From contig NZ_QAAE01000005.1 in NCBI RefSeq assembly GCF_003046585.1, positions 144,022-208,021 of the forward strand: a DNA stretch of 64,000 nt. Direction: 5' to 3'. The DNA is from Nitrosomonas aestuarii (lineage in GTDB: Bacteria > Pseudomonadota > Gammaproteobacteria > Burkholderiales > Nitrosomonadaceae). The position numbers and the translations under genes are program-made. A model generated the notes under the pieces. That model saw only the letters and a program-made list of their open reading frames with translations, did no database searches and was not told where the DNA came from. This document shows positions 37,333-44,694 of this stretch, piece after piece (position 1 is the first letter of the stretch; each line of letters starts with the position of its first letter).

Positions 37333-38040
37333 ATGGCCACACCGGAGACTGCTACTGCAGATATCGTTGATGCTCACAGCCGTCCTGGCCCTTTCTATAT
37401 TAAAGACTGCGCGCTGGTTGCTCTGGCAACCGGCAGGCGTGCACGCATGTTGCAGGAATTCAGAACTGAGCTGGCAACTATTGATGAATCCAGTATCTAT
37501 CACCATTACTGGGGTGGACTTTTACAGGCACGCTTTGAAGAACGTGAATTCAATAACGATTTTGCCGCCTGGATCAGGCATGGCATCCATGACGCCATTC
37601 TGGCCGAACGGCTGGCCGCGTTAGATCCTACAGATTTTACAGATCTGGAATCATTGCGACTGGAAATTATTGAATTGATTGATATGCGTCTTGACCAATG
37701 CGAAGGTTTACTCTGGATGCGCGCCACGCAGCAATTCGAGTTTATTCGTTCGCAAATTATTGTTTTTGATACGGCACGCAGTTTGCAGCAACCGGCGGAA
37801 CTGGCATCCACAGTCGCACAATTGTCTACCAGCAGCATTTTCTATCACTTTATTGACGCCCGTCGACGGACTGCGCACCGATGCGATGATTTCAGTGACT
37901 GGCTTGCCGGTTTCGGTGAGGAATATTCGCTGTTGCGGGAACAAGTAGCAGGAATTGATCCCTATTTTGGCAGTCTTAGTGAACTGCGCACACAACTGGC
38001 ACAATTGTTTCAAACGCATTTTAAGGAAGCGGATATATGA
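37333..38040 (+). CDS. DUF5752-like protein with internal duplication
   Basis: A 235-residue, mostly helical soluble protein. The sequence pattern PFYIKDCALVALATGRRA followed by ELATIDESSIYHHYWG resembles the family DUF5752 (recalled, not searched). Two halves repeat: SSIYHHYWGGLLQARFEERE...AAWI...LAALDPTDFTDLESLR in the first, and SSIFYHFIDARRRTAHRCDD...DWL...VAGIDPYFGSLSELR in the second, about 105 residues apart. The repeat suggests a pseudo-dimeric helical fold. It overlaps the TreT-like gene by 4 bases (ATGA) and follows glgP by 52 bases, so it likely acts with them in glucan or trehalose metabolism. The activity is unknown. Confidence 0.8.
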   Translation: MATPETATADIVDAHSRPGPFYIKDCALVALATGRRARMLQEFRTELATIDESSIYHHYWGGLLQARFEEREFNNDFAAWIRHGIHDAILAERLAALDPTDFTDLESLRLEIIELIDMRLDQCEGLLWMRATQQFEFIRSQIIVFDTARSLQQPAELASTVAQLSTSSIFYHFIDARRRTAHRCDDFSDWLAGFGEEYSLLREQVAGIDPYFGSLSELRTQLAQLFQTHFKEADI

Positions 38041-39317
38041 GTCTATTGGATGATTACGCACAAATCACCGGAATTGATGTGATCGCACACTTACGTCAGT
38101 TAGCAGCGCCTTTTTCTGGTGCCAAGGTTGTACATGTAAATTCAACCCGCATGGGTGGTGGGGTTGCTGAAATTCTGACCAAATTAATACCGCTTATGCG
38201 GGAACTGGGAATTGATGCCAGCTGGGAAGTCATCACAGGCGAGAGTCAGTTTTTTGAATGCACGAAAGGTATGCATAACACACTGCAGGGTAATCAAGTC
38301 CATTTGAGCGACAAGTTGCTCAGGGTTTATGAAAATACCAATACTGACAATGCCGAAGCATTACGATCTGTATTAACAGAAGCCGATTTCGTATTTATTC
38401 ATGATCCACAGCCTGCTGCGTTGCTGCAGCATTTTCCAGCGCGTAAGGGGAAATGGATATGGCGCTGCCATATCGACGCCAGCCATCCATACCGGCCGGT
38501 ATGGAAATATCTACGTCAGTTCATCGCACCGTATGACGCCAGCATCTTTTCATTGGCCGCTTTTGCCCACGAACTACCGCATCCGATCTATTTGATACCC
38601 CCGAGTATAGACCCTTTCAGTGACAAAAATATCGAATTAGCCCCTGACGCCATTGAGAACGTCTATGAAAAGTACCAACTGGACCCAGAACGACCGCTTG
38701 TGCTGCAAGTATCCCGATTTGACCGGTTCAAAGATCCCATCGGCGTCATCCAGGCCTATCAACTGGCCAAAAAATTTCTGCCTTCGCTGCAACTGGTCTT
38801 AGCGGGTGGCGAAGCCACAGATGACCCTGAAGGCGCAATTGTATTAAACGAAGTGCAACAAGCAGCCAGTGGCGATGCTGATATACATATCCTGCTACTG
38901 CCATCGGATGCGCATCTGGAAATTAATGCTCTGCAACGTGCGGCAGATATCGTTGTGCAAAAATCCATCCGCGAAGGCTTCGGCTTAACGGTTACCGAAG
39001 CCATGTGGAAGGGTAAGCCCGTAATCGGTGGAGATGTTGGCGGGATTCGTCTGCAGGTAATCAACCATCATACGGGTTTCCTGGTAAGCACACCCGAAGG
39101 CGCAGCACTCCGAATTCGCTACCTGTTGCACCAGCCCGGCAACATCCGTGAGATGGGCGAAAAAGCCCGGGTTCTCGTACGCGACAACTTCCTAATCACT
39201 CGCCATCTGCGGGAATACCTGGCGCTGATGGTTGCTTTGTTATATGGCTCGCAGGATCGCATTGAGCTCTCACAATCTATTTCTGAGCAAAGATTACACG
39301 ATCAATTATTTCAGTAA
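38037..39317 (+). CDS. GT4 glycosyltransferase, trehalose synthase TreT-like
   Basis: A 426-residue retaining glycosyltransferase with two Rossmann-like domains. N-terminal VVHVNSTRMGGGVAEILTKLIPLM and DFVFIHDPQPAAL, and C-terminal VLQVSRFDRFKDPIGVIQAY, KSIREGFGLTVTEAMWKGKPVIGGDVGG, match GT4 enzymes of the TreT (trehalose glycosyltransferring synthase) type. TreT makes trehalose from NDP-glucose and glucose, which suits a glucan-phosphorylase operon. Acceptor and donor specificity cannot be proved from sequence. The start overlaps the preceding gene's stop. Confidence 0.85.
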   Translation: MSLLDDYAQITGIDVIAHLRQLAAPFSGAKVVHVNSTRMGGGVAEILTKLIPLMRELGIDASWEVITGESQFFECTKGMHNTLQGNQVHLSDKLLRVYENTNTDNAEALRSVLTEADFVFIHDPQPAALLQHFPARKGKWIWRCHIDASHPYRPVWKYLRQFIAPYDASIFSLAAFAHELPHPIYLIPPSIDPFSDKNIELAPDAIENVYEKYQLDPERPLVLQVSRFDRFKDPIGVIQAYQLAKKFLPSLQLVLAGGEATDDPEGAIVLNEVQQAASGDADIHILLLPSDAHLEINALQRAADIVVQKSIREGFGLTVTEAMWKGKPVIGGDVGGIRLQVINHHTGFLVSTPEGAALRIRYLLHQPGNIREMGEKARVLVRDNFLITRHLREYLALMVALLYGSQDRIELSQSISEQRLHDQLFQ

Positions 39318-39866
39318 CAGATTTTTCATTTAGCAGGCCGCGTTAAAAAGTTATTTCGAGGCGGCGAGGTCGATAGTTTACAACAGTCTGACAACGCCCC
39401 TCAAAAGTACTCACGAGCACCTTCGGTGAATCGTTAATTCACATCTGAAACAATCGATACTCTAAGCAATTATTCTGCAGGGATTATCGGTTTAAAACGG
39501 AATCAGTACAGTCCTGTCAGGCAATACTTTGCGCATAAGCGGTGATAAACCTGCCGATTTCCAGTTCCGGCTGTCTTCAGTGACCTGATTTCCTCTCCGA
39601 ACAAAATTCTTCTTATCCAATCCATTGTCGTAGGACTTTAGTCCAATTGTTCCAACTTTCAGAATCTTTATGATGATCACTCAATGAAGGAATAACGAAT
39701 GACAATAAACTTCATAAAGAATAGAGATATGGAATTTAATTCACTTAAAGCAAATAAATTAATACAGGAAATATTCTCACATCCGATTATGAAAAACGCG
39801 ACAAGAAAAGGTTCATGAATTTGCAGGAAAAGTAAGGATCAAGAATTAACATTGGAGTATCAACAA
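39318..39866. other. Intergenic region with partial repeat
   Basis: About 550 bases between the TreT-like gene and the PEP-CTERM gene. It carries repeat copy D at its left end (listed separately). A 62-codon frame on the minus strand (39492-39680) has no ribosome binding site and matches no family recognised here. The region just before the PEP-CTERM gene is AT-rich, as expected for a promoter. Confidence 0.5.
39333..39375. repeat. Dispersed intergenic repeat, copy D (one end only)
   Basis: GCAGGCCGCGTTAAAAA followed by TTTCGAGGCGG matches the reverse complement of the right end of copy B (CAGGCCGTTGAAAAA ... TTTTTCGAGGCAGG). Only this end is recognisable and the orientation is reversed. It lies 16 bases after the TreT-like gene's stop. 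Confidence 0.45.
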
Positions 39867-40613
39867 ATGAAACAACAGTCAAATACAACCTTAACAGCTA
39901 CAATTCTAATAATGGCCTCCCTGATGATATCGGCAACTGCCCATGCTGTGGTGTTCACCGACGCAGGTGCCTCACTGCAGAAAATACTGAATGATATTAC
40001 AGTCGCTCCTGCCTCGAAAAACAGCAGTATCGATGTGAATACCGATCAGATTAAACTCGACAGTCAATGGCGGGTAGCCGGTAGTGGTGGTTCATATAGT
40101 CAAATCATTATAGAGCTTTCGGGAAATGCCGGAATCAATACACTGGGTATTTATGACGTCACCAATCCTCTGAATATGGTTACATTATATGCAGGTGTGG
40201 ACAGTGCTGGCGCACAAAAATTATTAACTTTTGCGAATGACGGGTCAGTACTGATTAACTTTGCAGATACGGGCGTTGATTTTGCCGGAAATGCGTTTGG
40301 TTATTTTTTGAATACCGGAACTCATATTTTTTATAGTGATACTGATTTAAATGCGGACGCAGTAGATCACATGGTTGCTTATCAGGGTCAAGGAGTCGAT
40401 GTAATTGATCTTCCAGCAACACTTCCGGGCGCTTGGGTTGGAAATGAATACATCATGGCCTGGGAAGACCAGTTTGGTGGCGGGGATGCAAATTATAGTG
40501 ACCTTGTTTTGATTATAGAATCTGTCTATCCAATGCCGGAGCCATCAATGCTTGCATTGCTTGGTATCGGCATTGTCGGTTTCATTGGCAGTCGATCCAA
40601 GAAAAGAATATAA
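39867..40613 (+). CDS. PEP-CTERM sorting-domain exported protein
   Basis: A 248-residue exported protein. The signal peptide (ATILIMASLMISATAHA) leads to a beta-rich mature domain. AWEDQFGGGDANYSDLVLIIES near the C-terminus resembles the DUF4114 signature (FEDxxGGGDxDYNDxVF). The end is a textbook PEP-CTERM anchor: PEPSMLALLGIGIVGFIGSR followed by basic residues, which exosortase EpsH/XrtA would cleave and sort. Such proteins are exported in bacteria that make exopolysaccharide. The ATG at 39867 is preferred over a TTG at 39852, because GGAG lies between them at the right spacing. A strong terminator follows. Confidence 0.9.
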   Translation: MKQQSNTTLTATILIMASLMISATAHAVVFTDAGASLQKILNDITVAPASKNSSIDVNTDQIKLDSQWRVAGSGGSYSQIIIELSGNAGINTLGIYDVTNPLNMVTLYAGVDSAGAQKLLTFANDGSVLINFADTGVDFAGNAFGYFLNTGTHIFYSDTDLNADAVDHMVAYQGQGVDVIDLPATLPGAWVGNEYIMAWEDQFGGGDANYSDLVLIIESVYPMPEPSMLALLGIGIVGFIGSRSKKRI

Positions 40614-40643
40614 AAAAATAAATAGCATCAACTTATTTTCATT

Positions 40644-40679
40644 AATCTCATAGAACAGCCTTCTATGAGATTTTTTTTA
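40644..40679 (+). terminator. Rho-independent terminator after the PEP-CTERM gene
   Basis: Perfect 12-bp stem: AATCTCATAGAA (40644-40655) pairs with TTCTATGAGATT (40661-40672) around the loop CAGCC, then an unbroken T-run to 40679. It stands 30 bases after the stop codon and isolates the gene from purM. The stem is AT-rich but long. Confidence 0.88.
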
Positions 40680-40854
40680 TCAATAAAACGGCTGCTCCAC
40701 TATTTATTGCTTCTATATAGCGCATAAAGCGCATCAGATCAAAGAATACACAATCGATTTTTGTAATTAAATACCAAGACAGATATGAACTCCTTTGATT
40801 TACTGTAAAATAACGGTTATATCAATATTTATTCAGTAATTGCAAAAATACACC

Positions 40855-41928
40855 GTGACCGCTCATCCATCTGATAATAATAATCCAGCTAATCCAACCT
40901 CAACGTCCCTCTCCTATCGTGATGCCGGTGTTGATATCGATGCCGGTGATCGTCTGGTGCAAAATATCAAGCCGCTTGCAAAACGCACAATTCGCCCGGA
41001 AGTATTAACCGGCTTAGGTGGATTTGGTGCGTTGTTCGAGATTTCCAGAAAATACCAGAATCCAGTACTGGTATCTGGCACCGACGGCGTGGGAACCAAG
41101 TTAAAACTTGCATTTCAATTGAACAAACATGACAGCATCGGCATTGATCTGGTTGCCATGAGCGTTAATGATATTCTGGTATTGGGCGCTGAGCCGTTAT
41201 TTTTTCTGGATTATTACGCATGTGGCAAACTCGATGTGGATACGGCAACCGCAGTTGTCAGCGGTATAGCAGCAGGTTGCGAACAGGCGGGCTGCACACT
41301 CATTGGTGGCGAAACAGCCGAGATGCCGGACATGTATCCTTCTGGAGAATATGATCTGGCCGGGTTCGCCGTGGGGGTCGTGGAAAAAGCACAGATTATC
41401 AGTGGTGTAACCATTCAAGCGGGGGATGCCGTGATTGGTCTGGCATCGAGCGGCGCGCACTCAAACGGTTACTCGTTGATACGCAAGATTATTAGCAGCA
41501 ACCAGATCGATATATCACAGGATTTTCACGGCAAACCGCTTAGCGATGTCATTATGACACCGACGCGTATTTACGCCAGACCTTTGTTGACTTTGATGAA
41601 ACAATTGCCTGTTAAAGGTCTGGCACATATTACCGGTGGTGGCTTGATCGAAAACCTGCCACGTATTTTGCCGGATCATGCGGTTGCCGTGCTGCACAAA
41701 GAAAGCTGGGATATCCCCCCACTCTTTCACTGGTTGCAACAACAAGGCAATATCAGCGATGCTGAAATGTTCAGGGTATTCAATAGCGGCATTGGCATGG
41801 TTGTGGTTGTCGGTGCTGATCAGACAAATGCCGCCATGGATTGCTTGCGCAAGGCAGGTGAAACGGTCTGGCAAATAGGCGAAATAAAGGAACGCACACC
41901 CGGTCACTCCGCTACTGTACTTATATAG
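40855..41928 (+). CDS. purM: Phosphoribosylformylglycinamidine cyclo-ligase (AIR synthetase)
   Basis: ATP-dependent ring closure that makes aminoimidazole ribotide, step five of purine synthesis. About 357 residues. Signatures: [87 protein letters not shown] and [16 protein letters not shown]. The N-terminus is extended by about 20 poorly conserved residues. Neither the GTG at 40855 nor the TTG at 40840 has a good ribosome binding site, so the start is uncertain. purN follows 21 bases later. Confidence 0.95.
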   Translation: MTAHPSDNNNPANPTSTSLSYRDAGVDIDAGDRLVQNIKPLAKRTIRPEVLTGLGGFGALFEISRKYQNPVLVSGTDGVGTKLKLAFQLNKHDSIGIDLVAMSVNDILVLGAEPLFFLDYYACGKLDVDTATAVVSGIAAGCEQAGCTLIGGETAEMPDMYPSGEYDLAGFAVGVVEKAQIISGVTIQAGDAVIGLASSGAHSNGYSLIRKIISSNQIDISQDFHGKPLSDVIMTPTRIYARPLLTLMKQLPVKGLAHITGGGLIENLPRILPDHAVAVLHKESWDIPPLFHWLQQQGNISDAEMFRVFNSGIGMVVVVGADQTNAAMDCLRKAGETVWQIGEIKERTPGHSATVLI

Positions 41929-41949
41929 GCATCTTTATCAGAATCGGTT

Positions 41950-42588
41950 ATGAAAACGCTTGTTATTTTGATATCCGGCCGTGGTAGCAATATGCAGGCT
42001 TTGCTGGAAGCTCAATTACCAGTCGACCGTATTGTGGTAGTCAGCAACAACCCCGATGCAGAGGGATTAAAGACCGCTGCAGCGTTGGGTATTCAGACTG
42101 CAACCATTGATCACCGCGTTTTTTCGAATCGCGAAGCCTTTGATACAGCACTGGCTGAAGAAATCGACCATTATCAACCTGAGTTGATTGCACTTGCCGG
42201 TTTTATGCGCATTCTGACCCGCGATTTCGTTTTGCGCTATCAGGGCCGACTGATGAATATTCATCCATCCTTATTACCTGCATTTCCGGGTCTGCATACC
42301 CATCAGCGTGCATTGCAGGAAGGCGTTAAAATTCATGGATGCACAGTACATTTTGTAACGTCTGCATTGGATCATGGGCCCATTGTAATACAAGCGGCCA
42401 TCCCAATATTGGCGAATGACACCTGTCAGACACTCGCCAAGCGGGTGCTGCAACAGGAGCATCGCATTTATTCTCAGGCTGTTTGTTGGTTTATGCATGG
42501 TCGTATCAAACTTTGCGGCAACACAGTTACAGTCTCTGAAACCGGTATTCATGATTTCGTTATCTTTTCACCGGGATTGCAGGAATGA
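41950..42588 (+). CDS. purN: Phosphoribosylglycinamide formyltransferase
   Basis: Transfers a formyl group from 10-formyltetrahydrofolate to GAR in purine synthesis, 212 residues. Landmarks are VILISGRGSNMQALLE, the catalytic region LAGFMRILTRDFV, NIHPSLLPAFPGLHTHQRALQ (with the catalytic His) and GCTVHFVTSALDHGPIVIQAAIPI. It follows purM closely, and its stop overlaps the ATG of the DUF3108 gene (ATGA), a common betaproteobacterial arrangement. Confidence 0.96.
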   Translation: MKTLVILISGRGSNMQALLEAQLPVDRIVVVSNNPDAEGLKTAAALGIQTATIDHRVFSNREAFDTALAEEIDHYQPELIALAGFMRILTRDFVLRYQGRLMNIHPSLLPAFPGLHTHQRALQEGVKIHGCTVHFVTSALDHGPIVIQAAIPILANDTCQTLAKRVLQQEHRIYSQAVCWFMHGRIKLCGNTVTVSETGIHDFVIFSPGLQE

Positions 42589-43367
42589 AATTTTTGTTGG
42601 TGCTTTTTATGCTCTGGGGACATGAGTTTTCAGCTCTGGCTGCTGAAAAAAAAACCGAAATTGAAACAGTAACTGAATTACCCACTCGCATTCATATCAG
42701 CTACACCGTAAAAACAGGCATTGGTCTTGGCGAATTAAATGAAATTGTCGACGTCAGTCAAAAAAGCGACACCCATACTTTTAACATTAGCAGTAATGCG
42801 CAGGCAATCGGTGTTTTCAGAGTAATCAAGCCTGGCAATATTATTCGTGAAAGTAAAGGCATGATTACAGGAGATGGCCTACAACCAAGTTTTTACTCTG
42901 ACCAGCGTGCAAACAATGAACCCAGCCTGGCATTATTTGACTGGAAAAATCAGACGCTAACGCTCAGGCATGAAGGCAAAGAAGTCCAAAAAACACTGGC
43001 AGCAGGCACACTGGACCGGCTAAGCCTGTCTTATAGTTTCATTTTCTCACCGCCGAACCGAATTGAAGCTGGTAATATACTGGATATTCATGTAACCGAT
43101 GGGCGCAGTCTGCAACGCATACAGTACAGAATCAGCAAAGAAAAGCTGAAGACGCCATTGGGTGAGCTGGAAACAATTGTATTGACAAAACAAACAGCCG
43201 GCGAGGACAAAGAGCAAAGAAAAATCTGGCTTGCACTACGCTATCATATGGTACCGGTGCGTATTCAATCGGTTGAGAAAGACGGTCTGGAAGTTGAAAA
43301 AATGGTTGCCGAGCTAAGTCTGAGTTATCCAGATGATTCAGATAACAGATCTTGTTGCAAACGTTAA
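42585..43367 (+). CDS. DUF3108 exported protein
   Basis: A 260-residue protein with an N-terminal signal peptide (FLLVLFMLWGHEFSALAA). The mature part is a beta-rich DUF3108 domain: IHISYTVKTGIGLGELNEIVDVSQK, the LQPSFYSDQRANNEPSLALFDW segment, LDRLSLSYSFIFSPPNRIEAGNILDIHV and WLALRYHMVPVRIQSVEKDG. It probably resides in the periplasm; the family is linked to lipid or lipopolysaccharide-related processes only by gene context. It is encoded in an overlap with purN and followed by a methyltransferase gene, an arrangement seen in many betaproteobacteria. Confidence 0.87.
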   Translation: MKFLLVLFMLWGHEFSALAAEKKTEIETVTELPTRIHISYTVKTGIGLGELNEIVDVSQKSDTHTFNISSNAQAIGVFRVIKPGNIIRESKGMITGDGLQPSFYSDQRANNEPSLALFDWKNQTLTLRHEGKEVQKTLAAGTLDRLSLSYSFIFSPPNRIEAGNILDIHVTDGRSLQRIQYRISKEKLKTPLGELETIVLTKQTAGEDKEQRKIWLALRYHMVPVRIQSVEKDGLEVEKMVAELSLSYPDDSDNRSCCKR

Positions 43368-43404
43368 TTCATTCATAAACCATCAATAATATCCAATAAT
43401 TAAT

Positions 43405-44664
43405 ATGCACCTGACACCCTCACAACTGGACAAGGCGGTTATCGCCATACGTACGCTATTGCCCCTGGAATATCCGGCGGATGCCATTTTAAGGCGTTTT
43501 TTCCAGGAAAACCCAAAACTCGGCGCATACGACCGGACATTTATCGCAGAAACCGCCTTTGGCATTTTACGTCACAGGTTATTTCTGGAGCATATCGTTG
43601 ATTCAGTTACTCCCCGCTCATTATTGCTGGCTTATCTGGTTCGATTCCAGGGCGTGAATTTACGGGAACTGAAAGCATGGGCCAGGGAATCCGAAATAAA
43701 ATGGCTGCCGAGCATTAAAGCCGTCAAAATAGTATCTCAGCCACTGTCAATTCAGGCTGAACTTCCGGATTGGCTGGTGGAAAAATTACAACATTTTATG
43801 CCGGATGCAGAGATTCTGAACTTGGGACTCTCACTGCAGAAAACAGCACCGCTGGACTTGCGTGTAAACACATTGCTGGCAAAACGCGAACAGGTTCTCG
43901 AAGCACTGCTACAGGATGATATCCGAGCCGAACTTATGCCTTTTTCTCCCTGTGGCATCCGTCTGCTTGATAAACCCGCGATTAATCGACATCCACTTTT
44001 CCTGTCAGGCAAGATTGAAGTACAGGATGAAGGCAGCCAGTTACTTGGCTATTTACTGGCGCCAAAGCGTGGCGAGATGGTGGCTGATTTTTGTGCCGGT
44101 GCAGGCGGCAAAACGTTGCTACTCGGCACATTGATGCACTCAAAAGGCCGTCTGTATGCCTTTGACGTCTCAGAGAAGCGGCTTAACAATTTAAAACCGC
44201 GTCTTAAACGCTCAGGTCTGTCCAATATCCATATTCAACGCATTGTCAACGAAAACGATCTTAAAATTAAGCGCCTATCTGGAAAATTTGACCGCGTGTT
44301 GGTCGATGCGCCCTGCAGCGGTCTGGGTACATTGCGCCGCAATCCTGATTTAAAATGGCGCCAGTCTGCGCAAAGCATAGTGGAATTGAAAGCAAAGCAA
44401 GCTTCGATCCTCTCGGCAGCGGCCGGCCTGCTTAAACCGGGTGGACGACTGGTATATGCCACCTGCAGTTTTCTACCCGAAGAAAACCAGGAAATCATTG
44501 CAGATTTCAGGACAAAAAATCCGGAATTTGATTTACTCAACTGCTCCGAATTGCTGGCGGAACAGCGGATTACTGTCAATACCGGCGAATTCCTTCAGTT
44601 GTCTCCGTTGACACACCAGACGGATGGTTTTTTTGCTGCAACTCTAGCACGCAAAAAACCATAA
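43405..44664 (+). CDS. RsmB/NOP2-family RNA (cytosine-C5) methyltransferase
   Basis: A SAM-dependent rRNA methyltransferase of 419 residues. The N-terminal part has the RsmB-like NusB-type helical region. The catalytic domain has VQDEGSQLLGYLLAPKRGEMVADFCAGAGGKTLLL (SAM motif I), VDAPCSGLGTLRRNPDLKW (motif IV, with the PC catalytic motif) and GGRLVYATCSFLPEENQEI (motif VI, with the nucleophilic Cys). It is shorter in its N-terminal RNA-binding part than E. coli RsmB, so the exact target nucleotide is not certain. It is convergent with the hopanoid operon. Confidence 0.9.
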   Translation: MHLTPSQLDKAVIAIRTLLPLEYPADAILRRFFQENPKLGAYDRTFIAETAFGILRHRLFLEHIVDSVTPRSLLLAYLVRFQGVNLRELKAWARESEIKWLPSIKAVKIVSQPLSIQAELPDWLVEKLQHFMPDAEILNLGLSLQKTAPLDLRVNTLLAKREQVLEALLQDDIRAELMPFSPCGIRLLDKPAINRHPLFLSGKIEVQDEGSQLLGYLLAPKRGEMVADFCAGAGGKTLLLGTLMHSKGRLYAFDVSEKRLNNLKPRLKRSGLSNIHIQRIVNENDLKIKRLSGKFDRVLVDAPCSGLGTLRRNPDLKWRQSAQSIVELKAKQASILSAAAGLLKPGGRLVYATCSFLPEENQEIIADFRTKNPEFDLLNCSELLAEQRITVNTGEFLQLSPLTHQTDGFFAATLARKKP

Positions 44665-44694
44665 CTCTAATCAACAACATAATACTTTAAACAA

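Noticed and set aside
39492..39680. 62-codon minus-strand frame before the PEP-CTERM gene
   Set aside because: It has a somewhat protein-like sequence, possibly a decayed fragment, but no start signal and no recognisable family.
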